64,000 nucleotides of DNA from Nostoc linckia z4. GTDB taxonomy: Bacteria; Cyanobacteriota; Cyanobacteriia; Cyanobacteriales; Nostocaceae. The notes below the pieces were generated by a model that was not told the DNA's origin, ran no database searches, and worked only from the letters and a program-made list of their open reading frames with translations. Made by a program: the position numbers and the translations under genes. This document shows, in pieces, positions 41,547 to 51,500 of this stretch (the first letter of the stretch is position 1; each line of letters begins with the position of its first letter). The stretch is taken from contig NZ_LAHA01000024.1 in the NCBI RefSeq assembly GCF_002608075.1, positions 264-64,263 on the forward strand. The letters run 5' to 3'.

Positions 41547-43040
41547 TTATTTGTCAGGCTTCTGGTAGTCAAAATAAAACCATTGACCACCTTCCACATC
41601 TTGAAACAGATCGTTCACCTTGCCTATCTTTTTTTCATCCTTTAGTTGATCCTCTAGTAGATCAATCCCTTTATCACCCTCTTTTGCTGGCGGGACATAC
41701 AGATCTAATTTTTTCACTGTCTTTAAGTCAGCAAATAATTCTTTCAAATCAACATATAGTGGATATAAAGCCCTACTTGATTCAAAGAAATAGCGCTTGT
41801 TTCCATGATCTGCAACAGTGCGCCAGAGTGTAGAGGAAAGGAATGGGTTATCATCTATTGCCTTAACACTTAAAGGCGTTGACATATTACGAATCAACGA
41901 AAAAGCTCTAGCAAGACCTTCGTGTTTTGACCACTCTTCTAACCATATTTTGTAAGACTTTTCGTCACCTGAAATTCTTTGAGTCTCATCAATAAATGGT
42001 CTCGAATTTTCTTTAAACTTAGGATCTTGCTTGTCATAGACTTTTTCGATTCTATCGCTGTAGAATGAGGCGCGGAGAAATCGAATATCAGAGCCATTCA
42101 TTGGCGGATTCATCTCTTTTTTTGAATTATCTTTTTTCAGTCCATCCCAACTAAATACTTCATTTTTAATTCCCCAATCAAAGTCTCCATTTTCTGTTTG
42201 AAAACTCTTTAAAAGTTCTAATTGCTTGTCATATAGGTTGTTAGTCAACACACTAATCGTTTGTTTGTCTTCAGTTTCATTCTTCTTTGGAACGTAGTAA
42301 ACTACTAATTTATAATTTGGAGATAGATCGTCATTTTCGCCCTCCACATATTGTAAGACTGCCGACTCTCCCTTAGCATCTGAAAGGGACAAATGTATGA
42401 CTATAGGTTTGAGATATACATTAAACTCCTTGGAGCCTGTGTCTAATTTTGCGACAGCTAGCTCAGACGTGACAATAAAAAATGGCTCCTGCTTTAATCC
42501 CTCTACAGCATCTTTGACAGTTGCGTATCTGTCTAGTACATACTGTGCCAAGCCACTAATCGGTAAACGTGGTTTATTCTCATAGTCATTATGCTTGTAG
42601 CAAGCTTGTGGTAGAAAAAGGAGATTGGCAACTAAGCCCTCCTCGTTTATGCCATCAGTTGTAGCCTTTCCGTAGTTACATACAACCAGGCTCTTATACT
42701 TAGATGTCCATGTAAACGGTTTACCCTCATCATTTTCACCAGCACCTGTGCGATCGCTACCTTCAGGTGATGCCCATAAGCTTGTAGCCATATTTGCATC
42801 AGACCAATCCATAGAACGCACGGTAAAGATTGATTTTGTTTCTTGGTTAGCAACATAGATTGCACGGGTACAACCGAGTAATACCAGTGGTATTAATCCC
42901 AAGTGCAAATCATCGATCGAATTGCTCAATGCTTGATGAATGTTAAAAGATTCCTGTGTGAAATTGCAGCCTACTAGTGCGGCGATTCCAACAAATAGAA
43001 ACGGTATAGTTAATGAAAAACTTTTGAGGTAACGTTTCAT
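41547..43040 (-). CDS. Choloylglycine hydrolase-family (Ntn) amidohydrolase, probable lipoprotein
   Basis: About 497 residues from ATG 43040; an open frame reaches 43166 but only the 43040 start yields a clean signal peptide (KRYLKSFSLTIPFLFVGIAA) with lipobox LVGC at Cys25. The Ntn nucleophile is Cys57 in LLGCTRAIYV, followed by TVRSMDW (Arg75, Asp78), CNYGKATTDGINEEGLVANL and a Tyr/Asn/Arg set typical of bile-salt hydrolase and penicillin V acylase relatives. Cys57 must be exposed by cleavage in this family, which conflicts with lipidation at Cys25 unless a second cut follows. Natural amide substrate, perhaps an acyl-homoserine lactone or lipid amide, unknown. Confidence 0.83.
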   Translation of the reverse strand: MKRYLKSFSLTIPFLFVGIAALVGCNFTQESFNIHQALSNSIDDLHLGLIPLVLLGCTRAIYVANQETKSIFTVRSMDWSDANMATSLWASPEGSDRTGAGENDEGKPFTWTSKYKSLVVCNYGKATTDGINEEGLVANLLFLPQACYKHNDYENKPRLPISGLAQYVLDRYATVKDAVEGLKQEPFFIVTSELAVAKLDTGSKEFNVYLKPIVIHLSLSDAKGESAVLQYVEGENDDLSPNYKLVVYYVPKKNETEDKQTISVLTNNLYDKQLELLKSFQTENGDFDWGIKNEVFSWDGLKKDNSKKEMNPPMNGSDIRFLRASFYSDRIEKVYDKQDPKFKENSRPFIDETQRISGDEKSYKIWLEEWSKHEGLARAFSLIRNMSTPLSVKAIDDNPFLSSTLWRTVADHGNKRYFFESSRALYPLYVDLKELFADLKTVKKLDLYVPPAKEGDKGIDLLEDQLKDEKKIGKVNDLFQDVEGGQWFYFDYQKPDK

Positions 43041-43263
43041 TGGTTTATTTGTGTGTGTGTAAATTAATTGCAGAACTTTACAAGTTATAATGCTTTTTGC
43101 ATTTCTCAAAACCTGATAAAACCTAGATTCAAAAGTTTCACACCTTATGAAAATTTTAACTATCATAAATGTGCGAATGATAGTCTAGGTATAAGTTTAT
43201 GAAAAATGCTAAAAGCACGAATTGTGAGAAATGCTAGCTAAGTTTTCGTGTTTTCTTAGTACT

Positions 43264-43281
43264 ATTCGGATATATCCGAAT
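43264..43281. promoter_or_regulatory. 18-bp perfect palindrome, possible operator
   Basis: ATTCGGATATATCCGAAT is a perfect dyad of the size bound by dimeric regulators, about 225 bp upstream of the amidohydrolase start. Only one copy was noticed in the window. Confidence 0.45.
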
Positions 43282-43603
43282 GGTAGATATGAAAGCTGTT
43301 TTATATTTGATTTACATAGTCAATAAAACGTACTGAAAATTTGACTACGCAAATTAAATAAGTTTTAGCTTTGGATTGAGGTGTTGTTGGATTTTGTACA
43401 GACTAACTTTGACAGATTACAAATATTCTGGATATTTGTCAAGTTAAAAGCCATGCTTTAGCTGTATTTCTGCACAAAAAAATAGTATGCTTGTAGCGAT
43501 TACAAAATATGTGTCCTCGATCGCACAAATTATATGTTGATAAACACTTGCAAATTAAACAACTTCATGTATAGATTCTGAGGAGAGCTTGCGGTGTTAC
43601 CAA

Positions 43604-43795
43604 AAGGCAATAGGCAACAGGCAATAGGCAACAGGCAACAGGGAAAGTAAAAAGGCAACAGGCAATAGGCAATAGGCAACAGGGAAAGTAAAAAGGCAAT
43701 AGGCAATAGGAAAGAAAGTCTGCTGGTGTCTGGATTTTACTGTCAATTTATGTTCTAAACTATGCTTCGACTGCTATAAAACCCAATTTTCAAAA
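43604..43795. repeat. GGCAATA/GGCAACA heptamer array plus conserved 85-bp flank (copy 1)
   Basis: Array units AGGCAAC and AGGCAAT run to 43710, with AGGGAAAGTAAAA twice. The next 85 bp (AAAGTCTGCTGGTGTC... GTTCTAAACTATGCTTCGAC) recur at 55717-55800 after the same kind of array. Confidence 0.75.
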
Positions 43796-44094
43796 AACGA
43801 AGGGTTTCAAAGTAGACGCGGTTTAAATATAATCAGCTAGATGCCTAGCTAGCAGACTCAAATGCTTAGTTCAAGCTTGTTAAAATCTGCTATCAAAGGA
43901 GAAACTCCAGTTATTTTAGGAGTGCTGTTTGGCAAAAGAGAGATGCTGGTATCATAAATATCTTGCCTTGAATTTATAAATACAGTTATAAATTGTTACT
44001 AGTTCATATTCAGTAAAATATAGATTTTAGCTTTCGTCTAGATTATTACTAAGCAATTCAATATAAGATCTAAAACTTAAAATCCCAAATCAAC

Positions 44095-45486
44095 ATGCCA
44101 GACCTAACTCCTAATTCTAGTTTTAGTTTGACACTACGCTTGCAGATTCCCAATCGCGTGGGAATGTTGGCGTCGGTAACCCAAGCGATCGCCACCACTG
44201 GCGGTAATCTCGGTCAAATTGATTTAATCGAGCAAACCCGCAAAGAGTCTACCCGCGATATTACCGTTGATGCAGCTAGTACCGAACACGCTGAAACAAT
44301 TGTGCAAGCAGTTAAAGCACTGCCTGATATTAAGTTATTGAGCGTCTACGATCGCACCTTTAATTTGCATCGTGGTGGCAAAATCAGCATTGCTAGCCGA
44401 ATTCCCTTAAAAAGTGTGTCAGATTTAGCAATGGCTTACACCCCAGGAGTCGGTAGAATTTGTACAGCGATCGCTCAAGATCCAGAAGAAGTTTACAAGT
44501 TAACCATAAAACAAAATACTGTTGCCATTGTTACAGATGGTAGTGCAGTTTTAGGTCTGGGAAATCTCGGCCCGGCGGCGGCTTTGCCCGTCATGGAAGG
44601 CAAAGCCATGCTATTCAAAGAATTCGCCGGACTGGATGCTTTTCCCATCTGCCTTGCCACCCAAAATACAGACGAGATTATCCAGGCAGTGAAAAATATT
44701 GCTCCGGTATTTGGCGGCGTGAATTTAGAAGATATTGCTGCGCCACGTTGTTTTGAAATTGAGGCGAGATTGCGACAAGAATTAGATATTCCGGTTTTTC
44801 ATGACGACCAACACGGTACCGCAATTGTCACCTTAGCAGCCTTGTTTAATGCCTTGAAGTTAGTACACAAAACAATCGGAGAAATCCGCATTGTGATTAA
44901 CGGTGCAGGAGCAGCCGGAGTTGCCATTGCCCGCTTACTCAAGAAAGCCGGAGCAGATAAAATCTGGATGTGCGACTCCAAAGGAATTATCTCCACCAGT
45001 CGTACAGACCTCACAGAAGAAAAACTCGAATTTGCCGTCAAAGCTCAAGGTACTTTAGCAGGTGCAATGCAAGGAGCAGACGTATTTATTGGAGTCAGCG
45101 TACCGGGAGTTTTGACACCGGAAATGGTGCAATCGATGGCAAAAGACCCAATTGTGTTTGCAATGGCCAATCCCATTCCCGAAATTCAGCCAGAATTAAT
45201 TCACAAACATGTCGCTGTCATCGCCACTGGTCGCAGTGATTACCCGAATCAAATTAATAACGTTTTAGCCTTTCCGGGAGTATTCCGTGGTGCTTTAGAT
45301 TGTCGGGCACAGGCAATTACCACCACAATGTACCTAGAAGCCGCAACTGCCATCGCTTCTTTGGTAAATCCTTCAGACTTGAATCGGGAACACATTATTC
45401 CTTCAGTGTTCGATCCACGTGTTGTGACTGCGGTTGCTGGTGCTGTGCAAAGCGCCGCGCGTCAAGAAGGTATTGCTCGGAATTAG
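44095..45486 (+). CDS. NAD(P)-dependent malic enzyme with N-terminal ACT domain
   Basis: 463 residues. An ACT domain (about 10-90: LRLQIPNRVGMLASVTQAIA) precedes the malic enzyme core: AYTPGVG (114-120), TDGSAVLGLGNLGP, catalytic Lys170 in VMEGKAMLFK, FHDDQHGTAI and NAD fold INGAGAAGVAIARLL. It decarboxylates malate to pyruvate. The ACT domain suggests allosteric control by an amino acid, a fusion seen in other cyanobacterial and archaeal malic enzymes. The start sits after an A+T-rich leader without a strong ribosome site. Confidence 0.95.
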   Translation: MPDLTPNSSFSLTLRLQIPNRVGMLASVTQAIATTGGNLGQIDLIEQTRKESTRDITVDAASTEHAETIVQAVKALPDIKLLSVYDRTFNLHRGGKISIASRIPLKSVSDLAMAYTPGVGRICTAIAQDPEEVYKLTIKQNTVAIVTDGSAVLGLGNLGPAAALPVMEGKAMLFKEFAGLDAFPICLATQNTDEIIQAVKNIAPVFGGVNLEDIAAPRCFEIEARLRQELDIPVFHDDQHGTAIVTLAALFNALKLVHKTIGEIRIVINGAGAAGVAIARLLKKAGADKIWMCDSKGIISTSRTDLTEEKLEFAVKAQGTLAGAMQGADVFIGVSVPGVLTPEMVQSMAKDPIVFAMANPIPEIQPELIHKHVAVIATGRSDYPNQINNVLAFPGVFRGALDCRAQAITTTMYLEAATAIASLVNPSDLNREHIIPSVFDPRVVTAVAGAVQSAARQEGIARN

Positions 45487-45614
45487 AGGGAGTGGGGAGT
45501 GAGGAGTGGGGGAGATGGGGAGATGGGGAGGTAGGGGGCAGGGGAGAATGATAACTCGCCAGTCAACAGTCAACAGTCATCAGTCCCCAGTCCCCATACC
45601 CAATGCCCAATAGC
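45487..45614. repeat. Mixed heptamer array filling the malic enzyme/phosphatase gap
   Basis: Units GTGGGGA, GGAGATGG, then CAACAGT (45560-45580) and CCCCAGT follow each other from the stop codon of the malic enzyme gene to 20 bp before the next start. Confidence 0.75.
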
Positions 45615-45636
45615 GAAGATTATTTATCTGTTTCTA

Positions 45637-47979
45637 ATGAAGTACCAAGTTGGAGATGAGTTTTTCCAAAGACTACCACTGATTTTGGCAGGGCCAATTC
45701 TCAAACATACTGAACCGCAATCAGTAACAGTATGGGTGGCGCTCAAACAGGCTTGTGAGGTAGAACTCAAAGTTTATGGCACAACAAATGATGGTGAAAT
45801 GCTGGGAGAATGCTTATTCCAGGGCGATCGCTCTACTGTTGCTTTGGGTAAGTATCTTCATGTAGTTGCTGTCACGGCTCGGTCTACAGTTGGACATCGT
45901 CTAACTAGCGATCGCATTTATGCCTATGATTTGCAGTTCACCACCGCTAACCAGACTCGGCAAACGCTACAACAAGCATTATGCTCAAGCTCATATCCTA
46001 CGGCTAGTATCAGCTACTTTGAGCATCAAAAACCAACTTTTACTTTACCATCCTGCCGCCTCCAAGATTTGCAAATTGTCCATGCTTCCTGTCGTAAACC
46101 TCATGGTTCTGGGTTTGATGCCCTACCAATTCTTGATAGTCTTATAGAGGCATCTGCAAATCAAGTCCAGCTGCGTCCTCAACAGCTATTCCTGACTGGA
46201 GATCAAATTTATGGTGACGATGTAGCAGATCCATCGCTGTGGGTTGCTACTACTCTTGGGGATGCTCTGCTGGGTTGGGAGGAACAATTACCTGTAGCTG
46301 GGGTTTACTGTACCCCCAAAGAATTGCCCCCCGGAGAAAGAGCTAAAGTTGCTACCAATGAAGCCGGCTTGACCGCAGGATTACATAATAAATCCGGAAA
46401 AGTTGCCAGTCATCTGCTGAGTTTGGGTGAATATTACGCTACTTACTTGTTAACATGGTCACCAGTGTGCTGGCCAGTTGTATTTCCTAAAGGACGCCAA
46501 GTAACAAGCGATCGCCGAGCAATCAAAAATTGGAATCAGGCTGTCAAAGATTTACGACAATTCATTTATACCCTGGGGAAAGTGCGCCGCGCCCTTGCGA
46601 ATATTCCCACGTACACTATCTTTGATGACCATGATGTTAGTGATGACTGGAATTTGAACCAAGCTTGGTGTTTGCGAGTCTTGGGGCGTCCCTTAGGACG
46701 GCGAGTGGTGCAAAATGCGCTGTTAGCTTATAGCATCTTTCAAGCATGGGGCAATACACCAGAACAATTTGCACAAGGTCAACCAGGAGAAAAACTACTG
46801 GCTGCGGCACAAGCTTTGTCAGCTAATGCAGGAAAAGATACACAGGCTGATGAAGCGATCGCTCGTTATGTTGGTATGCCTGCCATCGATACCCACACGG
46901 ATTTACCTGTTTTAGTCCGAGACAATTCAGTGTTTATTTTATCGCGGCATTCTGAAACACTTACTTGGAATTACATAGTTAAGAGCGATTGTCATGAAGT
47001 GATTGTTTTGGATACGCGCACTTGGCGGGGTTACCCAGCCGATCAAAAAGCCATCGCCCCACCGATGCTGCTATGTCCAAAAGCTTTTGAGCAACAACTA
47101 GTTTTACCTTTACGAAAAATCGCTGAAGATACTCACAATCAAACCACATTTGTAATTGCACCCACTAATGTATTTGGTTCGCAAGTGATTGATTGGATTC
47201 ATCATTGGAATTTACAACAAGAGAAAGTTTTTTCCACCGATGTTGGTGATGCTTGGAACATCAATGTTGAAGCATTGGGTAAATTTCTCAATACTTTATT
47301 TGAGCAACGTCAACAAGTGATTATTTTATCTGGAGATATTCATTATAGTTTTGCGGCTCGCTTGTCTTATGCACGTATTCATGGTGATTCTTCATCGGTT
47401 TTAGTACAGTTAACTTCTAGTGCTCTAAAGAATGAAGAAGCACTAACAAAGCTCATTCATACACGAATGAAACATTGGTTATTACCAGAAAAACTACGAT
47501 ATTGGATTGGATGGATGAATCCAGCCAACATGGTAGAAATTGCTGGAAAAAAATTACACAGCGATACCTTCACTGCCAAACGCTACCACAAAAATCGGCT
47601 GCACCAACAACAGCAATTAACTGGCCCTGACTGGTATTGTGTCCTGGAATGGATGATTCGCCAAAGCGCTCAAACTTCTGAATGTACAGCAGATTTATCA
47701 TCATTCATCGCTCCTTGGAAACGAGCGAAAAATTCCCAAATCCGATATTTACAACCTCTAATGTTTTGGAAATCTCGCTGGTTCCAAGAAGGGCAAGAAG
47801 TAGTTGGATTAAATAACTTAAGTTTGGTGAAGTTTGAGTTACCAAATGCTAGTAGTGATTACCAAATTATTCAAGATTCCTACTGGTTTTGTTCTTGGTA
47901 TCCAACCAAAATTGTTTACAGCCGTTTTCAAACTCAGTTAACGCCTAATCAAGAATTATTGGGGGATTTTAAATTTTAG
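45637..47979 (+). CDS. PhoD-like metallophosphatase
   Basis: 780 residues. N-terminal beta-rich part (1-110), then phosphatase core with GDQIYGDD (188-195), IFDDHDVSDDW (about 329-339) and SGDIHYSF (about 565-572), the metal-binding motifs of the PhoD family. There is no signal peptide or Tat motif, so it probably acts in the cytosol, unlike classical PhoD. The second half (about 590-780) has no known domain. Substrate unknown; phosphodiesters are likely. Expression with the malic enzyme is possible but the gap is full of repeats. Confidence 0.85.
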   Translation: MKYQVGDEFFQRLPLILAGPILKHTEPQSVTVWVALKQACEVELKVYGTTNDGEMLGECLFQGDRSTVALGKYLHVVAVTARSTVGHRLTSDRIYAYDLQFTTANQTRQTLQQALCSSSYPTASISYFEHQKPTFTLPSCRLQDLQIVHASCRKPHGSGFDALPILDSLIEASANQVQLRPQQLFLTGDQIYGDDVADPSLWVATTLGDALLGWEEQLPVAGVYCTPKELPPGERAKVATNEAGLTAGLHNKSGKVASHLLSLGEYYATYLLTWSPVCWPVVFPKGRQVTSDRRAIKNWNQAVKDLRQFIYTLGKVRRALANIPTYTIFDDHDVSDDWNLNQAWCLRVLGRPLGRRVVQNALLAYSIFQAWGNTPEQFAQGQPGEKLLAAAQALSANAGKDTQADEAIARYVGMPAIDTHTDLPVLVRDNSVFILSRHSETLTWNYIVKSDCHEVIVLDTRTWRGYPADQKAIAPPMLLCPKAFEQQLVLPLRKIAEDTHNQTTFVIAPTNVFGSQVIDWIHHWNLQQEKVFSTDVGDAWNINVEALGKFLNTLFEQRQQVIILSGDIHYSFAARLSYARIHGDSSSVLVQLTSSALKNEEALTKLIHTRMKHWLLPEKLRYWIGWMNPANMVEIAGKKLHSDTFTAKRYHKNRLHQQQQLTGPDWYCVLEWMIRQSAQTSECTADLSSFIAPWKRAKNSQIRYLQPLMFWKSRWFQEGQEVVGLNNLSLVKFELPNASSDYQIIQDSYWFCSWYPTKIVYSRFQTQLTPNQELLGDFKF

Positions 47980-48122
47980 ATTTTAGATTTTGGATTTTGG
48001 ATTGACTAACGCCAGATCGATCCAAAATTGGACTTAGATAAGCTAATCATCATTCAAATTGCATCTTTGTGTCCCCGCGTCCCCGTGTCCCCGTGTCCCC
48101 GCGTCCCCGCATCCCCGCATCT
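47966..48122. repeat. TTTTAGA and GTCCCCG heptamer arrays
   Basis: AGATTTT units (47966-48007) overlap the 3' end of the phosphatase gene, and GTCCCCGC/GTGTCCCC units occupy 48068-48120 between convergent genes. Confidence 0.75.
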
Positions 48123-48161
48123 TTACTAATGAGTTATGCAATTTAAAAGCGCATCAGCTGA

Positions 48162-48551
48162 TTAATTCTCTAAATTCCATCCCACAGCTGCTGCTACTTG
48201 TTGAGCTAATTCTAAGGGATTGAAGGGTTTAGCGATCGCACCATTCATTCCTATTTGAGCATAGCGACGGCGATCGGAAGCCTGGATTTTAGCAGTTAAT
48301 AAAATTACCGGAATTGCCTTGGTTAGGGGATTTGCTTGTAATTTTTCAAAGGTGGCAATACCATCCATATCTGGCATCATTACATCCAATAAAATCGCAT
48401 CTGGCTGGTAAGTTTCGGCTTTAATTATACCCTCCTTACCAGAACCAGCTGTCTCCACTTTCCAACCTGCCACTGTTTCTAAGCAAATCTTGGCAACTTC
48501 TTGAATATACTGTTCGTTATCAACCACTAGAATTCGCTTCATTGGTATCAT
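48162..48551 (-). CDS. Single-domain response regulator (CheY-like)
   Basis: 129 residues. RILVVDNEQ, acceptor Asp in ILLDVMMPDMDG, Thr in LLTAKIQ and Lys in IAKPFNPLELAQ form a complete receiver without output domain. ATG 48551 is preceded by AGAGG 6 nt away; ATG 48542 is the alternative. It overlaps the end of the giant kinase gene by 32 bp, so it is probably translated with it and receives phosphate from it. Confidence 0.94.
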   Translation of the reverse strand: MIPMKRILVVDNEQYIQEVAKICLETVAGWKVETAGSGKEGIIKAETYQPDAILLDVMMPDMDGIATFEKLQANPLTKAIPVILLTAKIQASDRRRYAQIGMNGAIAKPFNPLELAQQVAAAVGWNLEN

Positions 48552-51500
48552 CGCTATCCTCTTTTCGGTTGTGAGTAACTCGTTGAAGCAACTCCATCAC
48601 CCGTTGTTCAAATCCCTCAGTAGTCACACGCCCCTTGGTCAAAAATTCTGTATGCCCTAACTTCAGTCGATTGTGTTCGGATTCATCCAAATCCTTAGCT
48701 GAGTATACTAGCACAGGAGTATTACACAGATGATTATGCTGTTGTAGCCAATCCACCACTGCAAAACCATCACTCTCTGGCAAGATTAAATCAAGAATCA
48801 TTAAGTCAGGATTCACTTCTTGACTCAGTCGGATGGCTTCCCGTCCAGTTTTGGCTAAAAAGGTTTCAATTTTGTGCTTTTCAAATAAAGTGATCAGCAG
48901 TTGAGCTAAATCGGTATCGTCTTCAACAATCAAAACACGGATTCCCTGGGGAGATTCTGCTAACACTTGTCTGACTGACTCTAATAGATGGTTGTCTGCA
49001 AATGTTTTATTTACTGAATGTAATTGGTTGCTTTTATCTCTTTTTGCAGAAGTCCTAATTAACGGCAGAGTAATGTAAAAAGTGCTACCTTGTCCTAATA
49101 CACTTTCAGCCCAAATACGTCCACCATGCTGTTGCATAATGCTTTTACAAATTGCTAAGCCCAAACCAGTACCGTCATGATTGCGGGAATCAGAAGAGTC
49201 AACTTGTTGAAACCGCTCAAAGATACTCTCAAGTTTGTCAGCTGGAATACCGCGTCCAGCGTCTTTGACTTTTAACAAAACTTCGTCACCTTGTTGTTGG
49301 ACTTGTAAGCAAACTGTAGACCCAGGAGAGGAAAATTTAATGGCATTACTTAATAAGTTGGTTAAAGTTTGAACAATGCGATCGCAATCTGCCCATACTT
49401 GACCAGAGACATCGGAAATCACTAGCTTTACTCCTGCTTTATCAGCTAAAGGCTGCATGACATTTACTGCTTCAGTGATGATGTCAACGATATTGCAGAT
49501 TGCTCGTTCCATTTTCGTCTTACCCGACTCAATGCGTTCAATATCGAGGATGTCATTGATTAAGCGTACTAAACGTTCAGTGCTATCAGTAGCAATTTGC
49601 AACAAGCGTTTTCCCTGTTCTGAGTCCGTTGGTAACAAACCACTAGCTAGCATTCCCAGAGAACCATGAATTGAAGTTAAAGGGGTGCGTAGTTCATGGC
49701 TGACAACAGAGATAAACTCATCTTTCATCCGTTCGATTTGCTTGCGCTCAGTTACATCACGTAATATAACTGTGTAAAATATTTCTTCATTCATATCGAT
49801 TTTGGAGATGGAAGCCTCAGCTGGAAATTCAGTGCCATCCTTGCGGCGACCATATATTTCCCGGCGTTCTCCCATACGGCGGGCAAGATTAGGAGATTTC
49901 CCAAAGTCCATCACATGCTGATGATGTACGTCGTAAAAGCGCGATGGCAACAGTAAGTCAAGCTTTTGTCCAATTACTTCCTGGGCAGAGTAGCCAAAAA
50001 TTTTCTCTGCTCCTTGATTAAACAATGTGATGCATTGAAAACCATTGATAGAAATAATTGCATCATCCGCGATGTCTAAAATTCGGGCAAATCGAGCTTG
50101 AGAAAAACGTAATTCTTCCTGTGTCCGCTGAAGTTCATCCAGTTGTGACTGCAACTGTTGATTCAGGGTAATTAACTCAGCAGTGCGTTCTGCTACTCTC
50201 AATTCCAGTTCGTTGATGGCTTGGAGATTGGGGACTGTTGACAGATACTGGGGAAGTTGTAGTAATTCTTTTCCCTCTGCTCGCCATCTTTGTTTTTTCC
50301 CTGCTTCATTGCTTTGGGCTACGCGTTGCAGCAATTTTACCCGTTCTAAACGATTAACAATTCTGGTTACTAATTCTGGCCCGATAATGGGCTTGCTCAC
50401 AAAGTCATCAGCACCAATGCTAAATACTTCATTGACTATTTCGGCATCGTTATGCACTGTGAGAAAGAGGATTGGTAACTCACTCCAGCGTGAATCGTTG
50501 CGTACTATCTGACAAAGTTCAATACCATTAATGAATGGTAGTTCCACATCTAAAACCAGTAAATCTGGTGCAACTGCTTCCAAGGTTTGCCAAAACTGAC
50601 GCGGATCTTCAAGAGCAATGGCTTTGAGTCCCCAAGGAGTAAGTAAGCTTTGCAAAAATGCTTGAATTTGGGGATCGTCGTCCACAATCAATACTTTGGT
50701 TTCTGTGTTGGAGGGATTTAGTGCCGTCTGGGTTGCGGTGTCTAATAGCTGTGTAGTTGTTGGTGCAGATTTGAGCGCTGCATTTTTTTCTTGAATTTCC
50801 CGACGCAAAAATTTTACCCAAGTTTGGAGGTTGTTGATTTGAGACGTACTCAAAGTTTGACCACAACTGAGTAACAACTCGATATTCCGCGCCCATTTTG
50901 AGCTAAGAGTCAAGCCAAAAGTACCCAACGAACCTGCCAAGGTATGCGCTTCTTTAGCTGCAAGGCTTTGAAGTTCAGGTTTGAGATTATTTTGGCATAA
51001 AGCAGCGATCGCTTGCTCCAACACCTTTACCTGCTCCTCCACCCGTCCTTGATAACGTTGCCAAATTTCGGCAACTTGCATTAGTGTTTGCTGTTGTGGT
51101 TGGGCATTGGGCATTGGGCATTGGGCATTGGCTCCAGCTTTCTCCCTTGTCTCCCCTACCTCTTCCAGTGGTTTCAAACGATAACCGATACCATAAACTG
51201 TTTCAATGAAGTCGCTGGGCGCTCCTACGGCTTTGAGTTTGTGTCGTAATCCTTTGATATGGGTGCGAACAGCTTCTTCTTGTGGAGTATCTTCATAAGA
51301 CCAAAGATGTTCTAATATCATGCCGCAGCTAAACACTCGCTGAGTATTTCGCAAGAATAGTTCTAAGAGAGAATACTCTTTTGGGGTGAGTGGCAACAGA
51401 TTTCCTGCATAATTAACTTCACAGCTGCTAGGGTCTAAGCGCAAATTACCACGCTCTAGAATGGGTTGCAAGGTTATGCTTCCACGACGCAATAACGCCC

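Larger units (their letters stand above)
43041..44094. other. About 1-kb intergenic region with palindrome and dispersed repeats
   Basis: No gene seen. It contains the 18-bp palindrome 43264-43281 and a repeat block 43604-43795. 43800-44094 presumably holds the malic enzyme promoter. Confidence 0.55.
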
